Source of the DNA: Omnitrophica WOR_2 bacterium RIFCSPLOWO2_12_FULL_51_24
GTDB lineage: Bacteria > Omnitrophota > Gorgyraeia > Pluralincolimonadales > Pluralincolimonadaceae
Direction: 5' to 3'
NCBI GenBank assembly: GCA_001805885.1
Contig: MHHC01000012.1
Span: 1 to 7,694 of the forward strand
DNA length: 7,694 nt
Positions 1 to 6,087 of the stretch are shown here, piece by piece. A model generated the notes under the pieces. It was given only the letters and a program-made list of their open reading frames with translations, searched no databases and had not been told where the DNA came from. Position numbers and translations under genes: made by a program. Position 1 is the stretch's first letter. The number at the start of each line of letters is the position of its first letter.

Positions 1-1
1 A

Positions 2-115
2 GAGGTCATGCCCAGGCTGGGCAGGACGGCAGGCTTCGAGTGGGGGACGGGTTTTTATCTTAACCAGACTCCGCCCGAGATAGCCGCTTGGGCGCTGAGA
101 GAAGTATCTCTTTAA
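2..115 (+). CDS. C-terminal fragment of an unrecognised protein, cut by the window edge
   Basis: An open frame runs from the window edge to a TAA at 113-115 and gives 37 residues, beginning EVMPRLGRTAGFEW and ending AAWALREVSL. I do not recognise the family from this tail, so I assign no function. Its codon choice (agg, ggc, gtc, ata) matches the genes downstream, and its stop lies 26 bases before the gap start codon. Both points suggest a real gene in the same transcription unit as the glycolytic cluster. The other two forward frames close earlier or give only short peptides. The main uncertainty is that a 37-codon open frame can arise by chance. Confidence 0.5.
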   Translation, partial: EVMPRLGRTAGFEWGTGFYLNQTPPEIAAWALREVSL

Positions 116-129
116 ACAAAACAAAAAAA

Positions 130-135
130 TGGAGG
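130..135 (+). promoter_or_regulatory. Shine-Dalgarno site of gap
   Basis: TGGAGG sits six bases before the ATG at 142. This decides the start. An in-frame TTG at 88 would add 18 residues (including a Lys/Arg-rich stretch) ahead of the MAVKVGINGFGRIGR sequence at which GAPDH proteins normally begin, and would overlap the upstream gene. Confidence 0.8.
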
Positions 136-141
136 CTTGAA

Positions 142-1194
142 ATGGCAGTAAAGGTTGGAATCAACGGTTTTGGAAGGATAGGTCGCCTTGTGGCGAGGGC
201 GGTACTCGAGAAGAAGAGCAAGGATCTTGAATTGGTCGCGGTAAACGACATAACCGACGCAAAGACTAACGCATATCTCTTAAAATATGATTCTGTCCAC
301 GGCAGGTTCCCCGGAGAAGTGAAGGCGGTATCCGAGGACAGTATCTCCGTAGAAGGCAAGATCATAAAAGTCCTCGCAAAGAGGGACCCTTCTGAACTTC
401 CCTGGAAGGACCTCGGCGTCCAGATCGTCGTCGAATCGACGGGTCTTTTCACGATCAAGAAAGACGGCATAAATAAGAAAGGTAAGGAGGTAAAGGGAGC
501 TGAGAACCACATAACTAAAGGCGGCGCCAAGAAGGTAATAATCTCCGCTCCGGCCGAAGGCGAGGACATAACGATAGTCCTGGGCGTGAACGAAGACAAG
601 TATGACCCTAAGGCGCATAATGTAATTTCAAACGCGTCATGTACGACAAACAGCATTGCTCCGCTGGCGAAGATATTAAATGACAAATGGGGCATAGTCA
701 AAGGACTCATGACGACTATACACGCTTATACGAACGACCAGAGGGTCCAGGACCAAGCCCACTCGGACCTCAGAAGGTCCCGCGCGGCCGCGTTATCTAT
801 GATACCTACATCGACAGGCGCCGCAAAGGCCATTTCGCTGGTCATACCTGAACTCAAAGGCAAACTTGACGGTTTCTCGATGAGGGTCCCGGTCGCTAAC
901 GTCTCCGTCGTCGACCTTACCGCCTCACTCGCCAAGAAAGCCACGGTCGAAGAGATAAACGCCGCGCTCAAGGAAGCTGCCGAAGGCAAGCTGAAAGGGA
1001 TCCTCGGTTATACCGAGGATCCGGTTGTTTCGGTTGACTTCAATCATTGCGCTTTAAGTTCCATTATCGATGCGAAGAACACGAAGGTCATCGGCGACGA
1101 TTTCGTAAAGGTCCTTTCATGGTATGACAACGAATGGGGATATTCGAACAGGGTCGTCGACCTCTGCGAATATATAGTGAACAAAGGCCTTTAA
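142..1194 (+). CDS. gap: Glyceraldehyde-3-phosphate dehydrogenase, type I
   Basis: This cytosolic glycolytic enzyme reversibly converts glyceraldehyde 3-phosphate, NAD(P)+ and phosphate to 1,3-bisphosphoglycerate. The product is 350 residues. The Rossmann motif NGFGRIGR is at 8-15, and Asp36, in the place of the family's NAD-selective Asp, follows the second strand. The catalytic SNASCTTN is at 163-170 with Cys167, and its partner His194 is in TIHAYTNDQ. The C-terminal SWYDNEWGYSNR motif is present. Cys and His are 27 residues apart, as in the family. The protein is about 16 residues longer than the usual 334-336, mostly from a Lys/Gly-rich insertion of about 12 residues near 108-121. In the S-loop, the Leu-Pro pair typical of strictly NAD-dependent enzymes is replaced by Gln205-Ala206, so cofactor preference is uncertain. 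The first of three glycolytic genes, it ends three bases before pgk. A perfect inverted repeat lies within it at 998-1022. Confidence 0.98.
   Translation: MAVKVGINGFGRIGRLVARAVLEKKSKDLELVAVNDITDAKTNAYLLKYDSVHGRFPGEVKAVSEDSISVEGKIIKVLAKRDPSELPWKDLGVQIVVESTGLFTIKKDGINKKGKEVKGAENHITKGGAKKVIISAPAEGEDITIVLGVNEDKYDPKAHNVISNASCTTNSIAPLAKILNDKWGIVKGLMTTIHAYTNDQRVQDQAHSDLRRSRAAALSMIPTSTGAAKAISLVIPELKGKLDGFSMRVPVANVSVVDLTASLAKKATVEEINAALKEAAEGKLKGILGYTEDPVVSVDFNHCALSSIIDAKNTKVIGDDFVKVLSWYDNEWGYSNRVVDLCEYIVNKGL
998..1022 (+). repeat. Perfect 11-bp inverted repeat with 3-base loop inside gap
   Basis: GGATCCTCGGT at 998-1008 and ACCGAGGATCC at 1012-1022 are exact reverse complements separated by TAT. The repeat encodes GILGYTEDP (first base partial), a conserved stretch of GAPDH. 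The protein sequence therefore constrains it, and the synonymous choices complete the symmetry. It is not followed by a T run, so it is not an intrinsic terminator. It could be coincidence or an mRNA hairpin. Confidence 0.6.
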
Positions 1195-1197
1195 TAT

Positions 1198-2379
1198 ATG
1201 AATAAACTCACTATAAAAGACCTTGATTTAAATGGAAAGCGTATCCTGATGCGCGTCGACTTTAATGTCCCGCTTGATGATAAACTCAACATAACCGACG
1301 ATACGAGGATAAAGGCGACTTTGCCGACGATAAGATACGCGCTCGATAAAGGCGCGAAGCTCATCCTCATGAGCCATCTGGGAAGGCCGGACGGAAAGGT
1401 CATCGCGAAATTCAGCCTCGCGCCGTGCGCGGCCAGGCTCAACGAATTGCTGGGAAAGCCGGTTAAGGCGGCGAATGACTGCATAGGTCCAGAGGTCAAG
1501 GCTACGGCAGAGGGTTTAAAGCCGGGCGAGTGCCTGCTTCTTGAGAACTTGCGATTTCACGCTGAAGAAGAGGCGAATGACGCGAACTTCGCGAAGGAGC
1601 TCGCGGGCCTCGGCGACGTCTACGTTAACGACGCTTTCGGGACCGCACACAGGGCGCACGCCTCGACCGAAGGCGTGACAAAGTATCTTAAATCGGCGGC
1701 GGGATTCCTGCTTGAAAAAGAGATAGAGTATCTTGAAGACAAGGTCATGGATCCGGCCAAGCCGTTCGTGACGATACTCGGCGGCGCGAAGGTCTCCGAT
1801 AAGATAGGCGTCATCGAGAACCTCTTGGACAAGGCCGACTCGATCCTGATCGGCGGAGGGATGGCTTATACTTTCTATGCAGCCCAGGGCAAATCAATAG
1901 GCGCCTCAAAGGTCGAGAAGGATAAGATAGAGATCGCGAAGTCGCTTCTCGAAAAGGCGAAACAGAAGAAGGTAAACATAGTACTTCCGGTCGATAACGT
2001 GATCGCGGACAAATTCGACGCAAACGCAAACACGAAAGTAGTCAGCGACCAGATCCCTGACGGCTGGATGGGGCTCGATGTCGGCCCGAAGACGGTCGAG
2101 GTATTCAAGGATGTCTTGAAGAGCGCGAAGACGATCGTCTGGAACGGCCCGCTCGGCGTCTTCGAGATGGATAAATTCGCCAAGGGGACCGAGGAGGTCG
2201 CTAAATATATCGCCTCGCTTAAAGTGATATCTATAATCGGCGGCGGCGACACAGCGGCCGCTATCGCGAAGTTCAAACTTGAAGATAAGATGACCCATAT
2301 CTCAACAGGCGGCGGCGCCTCGCTAGAATATCTCGAAGGCAAAGTCCTGCCCGGCATAAAGGCATTGACAGATAAATAA
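1198..2379 (+). CDS. pgk: Phosphoglycerate kinase
   Basis: This enzyme transfers the acyl phosphate of 1,3-bisphosphoglycerate to ADP, giving 3-phosphoglycerate and ATP. It is the cytosolic step directly after GAPDH. The product is 393 residues, normal for bacterial PGK. The N-terminal substrate domain shows MRVDFNVPLD at 18-27, SHLGRP at 59-64, LRFHAEEE from 118, and NDAFGTAHRAHAS. The C-terminal nucleotide domain shows GGAKVSDK at 195-202, GGGMAYTF, WNGPLGVFE, the GGGDTAAA loop from 348, and STGGGASLEYLEGK near the end. All expected motifs are intact. The ATG is three bases after the gap stop and one base separates its own stop from tpiA. Only a weak AAAGG (1183-1187) precedes the start, so translation is probably coupled to gap. 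No internal irregularity was seen. Confidence 0.98.
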   Translation: MNKLTIKDLDLNGKRILMRVDFNVPLDDKLNITDDTRIKATLPTIRYALDKGAKLILMSHLGRPDGKVIAKFSLAPCAARLNELLGKPVKAANDCIGPEVKATAEGLKPGECLLLENLRFHAEEEANDANFAKELAGLGDVYVNDAFGTAHRAHASTEGVTKYLKSAAGFLLEKEIEYLEDKVMDPAKPFVTILGGAKVSDKIGVIENLLDKADSILIGGGMAYTFYAAQGKSIGASKVEKDKIEIAKSLLEKAKQKKVNIVLPVDNVIADKFDANANTKVVSDQIPDGWMGLDVGPKTVEVFKDVLKSAKTIVWNGPLGVFEMDKFAKGTEEVAKYIASLKVISIIGGGDTAAAIAKFKLEDKMTHISTGGGASLEYLEGKVLPGIKALTDK

Positions 2380-2380
2380 T

Positions 2381-3139
2381 ATGAGAAGACCTATAATAGC
2401 AGGCAACTGGAAGATGTATAAGACCGTCGGCGAAGCATTGGACCTCGTTAATGGTCTAAAAGACGAGCTTAAAGGCGAATCGGCAGTGGACATAGTCGTC
2501 TGCCCTCCGTTTACCGCAATATCTAAAGTCGCGGAAGCGCTCAAGGGCTCGAACATAGGATATGGCGCCCAGGATATATATTGGGAAGCAGATGGTGCGT
2601 ATACCGGTGAGATCGCGTCGAAGATGCTCACGGATCTCGGCTGCAAATTCTGCATAATCGGCCATTCCGAGCGCAGGACGTATTTTCACGAGACTAATGA
2701 GACGGTGAACAAGAAGGTCAAAGCCGCTTTAAGGCACGGCCTGACGCCGATAATGTGCGTAGGCGAGCGTCTCGAAGAGCGTGATTCCGGAAAGACTTTT
2801 GATGTGGTAAAAGATCATGTCGAGGGCGGATTAGCCGGCCTCTCGAAAGAGGATGTCGCCGGAATAGTGGTCGCCTATGAACCTGTCTGGGCGATCGGTA
2901 CAGGAAGGAACGCCACGCCGGAACAGGCGCAGGAAGTGCATAAGTTTATCCGCGGCCTTTTGAAAAAAGCTTACGGCGAGGATGTCTCGTCGAAAGTAAG
3001 GATACAATACGGCGGAAGCGTAAAACCGGATAACATAAAAAGCATCATGGCCGGTTGCGATGTCGACGGCGCCCTGGTTGGCGGGGCGAGCCTTAAGGTC
3101 AAGGATTTCGCCGAGATAGTAAAACAAGCAAACCCTTAG
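2381..3139 (+). CDS. tpiA: Triosephosphate isomerase
   Basis: This cytosolic TIM-barrel enzyme interconverts dihydroxyacetone phosphate and glyceraldehyde 3-phosphate, supplying the GAPDH substrate. The product is 252 residues, the usual length. Key elements are all present: GNWKM at 8-12 with Asn9 and Lys11, catalytic His95 in IGHSERR, catalytic Glu167 in YEPVWAIGTG followed by the flexible loop, the phosphate-binding YGGSVKPDN from 210, and GALVGGASL near the C-terminus. The ATG follows the pgk stop after one base with no convincing ribosome binding site, so translational coupling is likely. Its TAG stop lies inside the left arm of the 3132-3152 hairpin, which may protect the 3' end of this part of the message or slow the terminating ribosome. 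Confidence 0.98.
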   Translation: MRRPIIAGNWKMYKTVGEALDLVNGLKDELKGESAVDIVVCPPFTAISKVAEALKGSNIGYGAQDIYWEADGAYTGEIASKMLTDLGCKFCIIGHSERRTYFHETNETVNKKVKAALRHGLTPIMCVGERLEERDSGKTFDVVKDHVEGGLAGLSKEDVAGIVVAYEPVWAIGTGRNATPEQAQEVHKFIRGLLKKAYGEDVSSKVRIQYGGSVKPDNIKSIMAGCDVDGALVGGASLKVKDFAEIVKQANP

Positions 3140-3152
3140 CTTCGCTAAGGGT
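3132..3152 (+). other. Perfect 9-bp hairpin at the tpiA-secG junction
   Basis: ACCCTTAGC (3132-3140) and GCTAAGGGT (3144-3152) pair perfectly around a TTC loop. The left arm includes the tpiA stop codon, and the right arm ends four bases before the secG ribosome binding site. It is followed by A residues, not T, so it is not a + strand intrinsic terminator. On the opposite strand it is followed by only a broken T tract. Likely roles are mRNA stability, processing, or tuning of secG translation. From memory, unverified, a closely similar palindrome recurs in intergenic repeats of other bacteria. Confidence 0.7.
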
Positions 3153-3156
3153 AAAA

Positions 3157-3162
3157 AAGGAG
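3157..3162 (+). promoter_or_regulatory. Shine-Dalgarno site of secG
   Basis: AAGGAG followed by TGAT is close to the full anti-16S complement. It sits ten bases before the ATG at 3173 and immediately after the 3132-3152 hairpin. It supports independent translation of secG, unlike pgk and tpiA, which have weak sites. Confidence 0.8.
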
Positions 3163-3172
3163 TGATAATTAA

Positions 3173-3478
3173 ATGTTCGCTTTATTGATAACGTTGCATG
3201 TAATATCGTGCCTGGTTTTGATAATGGTGATACTGCTTCAAGCGGGTAAGGGCGGCGGGATATCCGAGACGTTCGGCGGGAGCGGCGGCCTGCAGCAGAT
3301 GCTGGGGACGAAGGCGTCGTCATTTCTGACTAAGGCGACGGCTGCATGCGCTGTCCTTTTTCTGGCGACTTCTATGACACTCGCGCTTATGAGCACGCAG
3401 AGAAGCGGGTCGATAGTAGAAAGAGAAGTTACGAAAGAAGAGAAGGCCATTCCGGCTGCGACCGTTCCTAGTAGGTAA
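3173..3478 (+). CDS. secG: SecG subunit of the Sec protein-export channel
   Basis: SecG is a small inner-membrane subunit of SecYEG that assists SecA-driven protein translocation. The product is 101 residues and has the family layout: a first membrane segment at about 2-22, the signature LLQAGKGGG at 21-29, a Gly-rich cytosolic loop (SETFGGSGG at 31-39), a second membrane segment at about 55-74, and a charged hydrophilic tail. A phase with tpiA or pgk upstream is a common bacterial arrangement and supports the call. The start is set by the AAGGAG site. The gene ends 15 bases before the binding-protein ATG. The intrinsic-terminator-like hairpin at 3500-3534 begins 22 bases after the secG stop, where the end of this operon would be expected. 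Confidence 0.95.
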   Translation: MFALLITLHVISCLVLIMVILLQAGKGGGISETFGGSGGLQQMLGTKASSFLTKATAACAVLFLATSMTLALMSTQRSGSIVEREVTKEEKAIPAATVPSR

Positions 3479-3482
3479 ACCA

Positions 3483-3490
3483 GGGGGAGA
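3483..3490 (+). promoter_or_regulatory. Shine-Dalgarno site of the binding-protein gene
   Basis: GGGGGAGA ends three bases before the ATG at 3494. It supports this start even though the coding sequence then runs at once through a terminator-like hairpin. No other in-frame ATG or GTG was seen between the second inverted repeat and the conserved part of the protein. Confidence 0.65.
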
Positions 3491-3493
3491 TAT

Positions 3494-5113
3494 ATGCTTA
3501 AAAAAATATCCCGATGCGTCGGGATATTTTTTTTGATAGTACTCTTGTGGGGACACCCTGCCCTATATGCTGCAGGGTGTCCCCAGACTCCTGATTATGG
3601 CGACGCTATCGTCACCGCCTCTATCGGCGACGCATCGACGCTCGTCCCCATCCTTGCCTCGGATTCGTCTTCCCAGGATATATGCGGATTGGTATTTAAC
3701 GGGTTAGTCCGTTATGATAAGAATTTAAATCTGGAAGGCGAACTGGCCGAAAGTTGGGAAATAGAGGAGAGCGGCCTTGTCATAATCTTCCATCTGCGCA
3801 AAAACGTAAGATGGCATGACGGCCGGCCCTTCACCGCGCGCGATGTGGAATTTACCTACCGTAAACTTATCGACCCCAACGTGAAGACCCCGTACAGCGG
3901 AGATTTCGAGCGGGTCAAATCCTTGGAAATCCTCGACGATCATACCGTCAAGGTAACTTATAAAGAGCCGTTCTCTCCCGGTTTCTCCAGCTGGGGCATG
4001 TGGATAATGCCGAAGCATATCCTCGAGAATGAAGATTTCGGCAATACCAGGTTTTCCCGAAATCCCGTCGGCACTGGCCCATACAAGTTCAAGGAATGGA
4101 AGACCGGAGAGAAGATAGTCCTCGTCTCTAACCGTGATTATTACGAGGGAAGGCCGTATATCAACAGGTATATCTACAGGATTATCCCGGACCAGGCTAC
4201 CACATTTCTTGAACTGCAGACTCAGGGTGTTGACGAGGTCGGCCTGACACCGCTGCAGTACGCAAGGCAGACAGACACGCCGTTCTTCAAAAAATATTAC
4301 AGAAAATACAGATATCCTTCGTTCGGTTATACCTATCTGGGTTTTAATCTGAAAGACCCGAAATTCGCGGATAAGCGCGTCAGGCTCGCGATCGATTACG
4401 CTATCGACAAGGATGAGATAATAAAAGGTGTGCTTTTGGGGCTGGGCAGGGTCTCTACAGGGCCGTTCCCGCCCGAGTCGTGGGCCTACAATAAGGAGGT
4501 AAAGCCGGTTTCGTACGACCCAAAGAAAGCCAGGGAGTTGTTGAAAGAAGCGGGGTGGGAAGACCATGACAGAGACGGTTGGCTCGATAAGGACGGTAAG
4601 AGGTTCAAATTCGTCCTTATGGCCAACCAGGGTAACGATACGCGCAAAATGTGCGCCGAGATAATCCAAAGGAGATTAAAGGAGATAGGGATTGACGTCG
4701 AGATAAGGATAATAGAGTGGGCTACGTTCCTCTCGGAATTTATCGACAAGCGTAAATTCGACGCTGTGGTCATGGGGTGGGGCCTCTCGCGCGACCCGGA
4801 CTGCTACGATATCTGGCATTCCTCCAAGCAGAGGCCGGGAGAATTCAATTTTATCGGTTACGAAAACAGGGAAGTGGATTCGCTGCTCGATGCCGGCCGC
4901 CGGGAATTTGATCAGGGGAAAAGGAAAGAGATATATAATAAGATACATCAGATGATATTTGACGACCATCCATGTATTTTCTTGTTCGTCCCGGATGCTC
5001 TGCCTGTCGTCCACGCGAGATTTAAGGGGATCGAGCCGGCGCCGGCGGGGATAGGTTATAATTTCATAAAGTGGCATGTGCCTAAAGAGGAACAGAGATA
5101 TACCAGATGGTAA
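3494..5113 (+). CDS. ABC transporter solute-binding protein, family 5 (peptide/nickel type)
   Basis: This exported binding protein delivers peptides or similar small solutes to the permease encoded downstream. The product is 539 residues. A signal peptide spans about 1-28: basic MLKKISR, hydrophobic GIFFLIVLLWG, then ALYAAGC. That end allows signal peptidase I cleavage after ALYA or, with a poor lipobox, lipidation of Cys29. The SBP_bac_5 domain covers about 70-450: LVFNGLVRYD at 67-75, the FHLRKNVRWHDGRPFTARDV signature at 99-118, NPVGTGPYKF at 190-199, and YLGFNL with RLAIDYAIDKDEI at 281-309. A DHDRDGWLD loop at 357-365 looks like a calcium-binding loop. The closest named types are DppA/OppA, but substrate cannot be told from sequence. 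The ATG is backed by GGGGGAGA. Codons 3-14 and 19-31 lie inside two perfect inverted repeats, the first terminator-like. The 3' end overlaps the permease gene by seven bases. Confidence 0.93.
   Translation: MLKKISRCVGIFFLIVLLWGHPALYAAGCPQTPDYGDAIVTASIGDASTLVPILASDSSSQDICGLVFNGLVRYDKNLNLEGELAESWEIEESGLVIIFHLRKNVRWHDGRPFTARDVEFTYRKLIDPNVKTPYSGDFERVKSLEILDDHTVKVTYKEPFSPGFSSWGMWIMPKHILENEDFGNTRFSRNPVGTGPYKFKEWKTGEKIVLVSNRDYYEGRPYINRYIYRIIPDQATTFLELQTQGVDEVGLTPLQYARQTDTPFFKKYYRKYRYPSFGYTYLGFNLKDPKFADKRVRLAIDYAIDKDEIIKGVLLGLGRVSTGPFPPESWAYNKEVKPVSYDPKKARELLKEAGWEDHDRDGWLDKDGKRFKFVLMANQGNDTRKMCAEIIQRRLKEIGIDVEIRIIEWATFLSEFIDKRKFDAVVMGWGLSRDPDCYDIWHSSKQRPGEFNFIGYENREVDSLLDAGRREFDQGKRKEIYNKIHQMIFDDHPCIFLFVPDALPVVHARFKGIEPAPAGIGYNFIKWHVPKEEQRYTRW
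3500..3534 (+). terminator. Intrinsic-terminator-like hairpin inside the start of the binding-protein gene
   Basis: Bases 3500-3514 pair with 3519-3533 in 15 uninterrupted base pairs around a TGCG loop, with core TATCCCGA/TCGGGATA. The right arm runs into eight consecutive T (3527-3534). The left arm starts with seven A, so the element is symmetrical and could work in both directions. By position it is the expected terminator of the gap-pgk-tpiA-secG unit, yet it lies from codon 3 to codon 14 of the next gene. The arms encode KKISRCVGIFF. A ribosome sitting on the ATG at 3494 would cover part of the left arm, so the hairpin could act as a translation-sensitive attenuator (inference). Confidence 0.75.
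3548..3585 (+). repeat. Perfect 14-bp inverted repeat in the signal-peptide region
   Basis: TGGGGACACCCTGC (3548-3561) and GCAGGGTGTCCCCA (3572-3585) are exact reverse complements around a 10-base loop. It begins 13 bases after the terminator-like hairpin ends. It encodes residues 19-31, the end of the signal peptide including the likely cleavage site. No T run follows, so it is not itself a terminator. The GGGGACA...TGTCCCC ends recall REP-type palindromes linked to Y1 (RAYT) transposases, but this is from memory and no transposase is present in the window. Confidence 0.75.
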
Positions 5114-6087
5114 ACTACATTTTAAGACGGCTTCTTGGGATGATACCGGTATTATTCGGGATAACGGTGATCACTTTTTTCGTGATACATCTCTCTCCGG
5201 GGAAACCGACCCGCCTCCAGGCCGAGATGTCGCCGAGGATGACCTTAGACGCCCGGGAAAAGATAGAGAGACTTCTCGGTCTGGATAAGCCTGTTTACGT
5301 CCAATACACGGACTGGATAAAGAGGCTGGCCCATTTTAATCTGGGGAGGTCATTCACTGATGACAGGCCTGTCTGGGATAAGATAGCTGAGCGTCTCCCG
5401 ATCACCATTTCGATAAATCTCCTGGCCATATTGGTAATCTTTTTAGTTGCCGTCCCGATAGGCATCATTAGCGCCGTAAAGGAAAATTCGATTTTTGACA
5501 GGATCTCCACGATCTTTGTGTTCACGGGCTTCGCGACCCCGGATTTTTGGCTCGCCCTTTTATTGATGAGCCTCTTCGGCGTCTATCTCGGGTGGCTGCC
5601 CATATCGGGGATCAAATCGGTCGATTTTGAAGAATTTAATTTTATTGAAAAAATATTCGATCTGGGACGGCATTTGATGCTGCCCATATTCATTTCGGCG
5701 TTCGGCGGACTTGCGGGTATGTCCCGTTACATGCGCACCAGCATGCTCGAGGTCCTCAATAAGGATTTTATAAGGACCGCGAGGGCCAAAGGATTATCCG
5801 AAAAGGCCGTAATTTATAAGCACGCGTTAAGGAATGCCCTCCTGCCGTTCATCACGATAATAGGCCTGTCGATACCCGGGCTTATAGGCGGCAGCGTAAT
5901 ATTCGAATCCATATTTTCTATCCCGGGCGTCGGAAAGCTGTTCTTTGAGGCCGTGATGGCGAGGGACTATCCCCTCATTATGGGAGAACTGTTATTTGTC
6001 GCCGTCTTGACTTTATTGGGAAATCTATTGGCGGATGTGATGTACGCTGTCGTAGATCCGAGAATACGCGCGAGCGGAAATAAATGA
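5107..6087 (+). CDS. dppB: ABC transporter permease, DppB/OppB type
   Basis: This is one of the two inner-membrane subunits that form the solute channel. The product is 326 residues with about six membrane segments: roughly 9-30, 100-124, 135-161, 190-207, 245-266 and 290-315. The N-terminus has the family's ILRRLLGMIPVLFGITVITF. The cytosolic coupling loop that contacts the ATPase is conserved: MLEVLNKDFIRTARAKGLSE at 213-232, followed by KHALRNALLP at 238-247. IPGLIGGSVIFESIFSIPG and the C-terminal YAVVDPRIR are also typical. The ATG overlaps the end of the binding-protein gene by seven bases (ATGGTAA), and there is no good ribosome binding site at normal distance, so translation is probably coupled. 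DppB and OppB cannot be separated reliably here, so the symbol is a closest match. Confidence 0.94.
   Translation: MVNYILRRLLGMIPVLFGITVITFFVIHLSPGKPTRLQAEMSPRMTLDAREKIERLLGLDKPVYVQYTDWIKRLAHFNLGRSFTDDRPVWDKIAERLPITISINLLAILVIFLVAVPIGIISAVKENSIFDRISTIFVFTGFATPDFWLALLLMSLFGVYLGWLPISGIKSVDFEEFNFIEKIFDLGRHLMLPIFISAFGGLAGMSRYMRTSMLEVLNKDFIRTARAKGLSEKAVIYKHALRNALLPFITIIGLSIPGLIGGSVIFESIFSIPGVGKLFFEAVMARDYPLIMGELLFVAVLTLLGNLLADVMYAVVDPRIRASGNK

Noticed and set aside
10..22. Short inverted repeat GCCCA/TGGGC near the window edge
   Set aside because: A 5-bp stem in GC-rich coding sequence is expected by chance, and no T run follows.
88..141. Extended GAPDH start at a TTG, adding 18 residues
   Set aside because: The family begins at MAVKVGINGFGRIGR and a good TGGAGG site precedes the ATG at 142. 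The extension would overlap the upstream gene and has no ribosome binding site.
60..710. A 216-codon open frame on the minus strand opposite gap
   Set aside because: It is antisense to a fully conserved GAPDH and its low-complexity Ser/Phe/Leu-rich translation is typical of a shadow frame.
3479..3493. Separate promoter for the transporter operon between secG and the binding-protein gene
   Set aside because: The gap is only 15 bases and is filled by the ribosome binding site. I saw no convincing -35/-10 pair in the 3' end of secG by eye, so none is annotated.
3533..3569. TTGATA and TATATG as a possible promoter inside the binding-protein gene
   Set aside because: The spacing is 25 bases, too long for a sigma-70 type promoter. 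A transcript starting there would also lack the gene's start codon.
3725..4669. A 314-codon open frame on the minus strand opposite the binding-protein gene
   Set aside because: It lies wholly antisense to a clear SBP_bac_5 protein, its translation shows no recognisable family, and it has no plausible operon partners. It is a shadow of the real gene's codon pattern.
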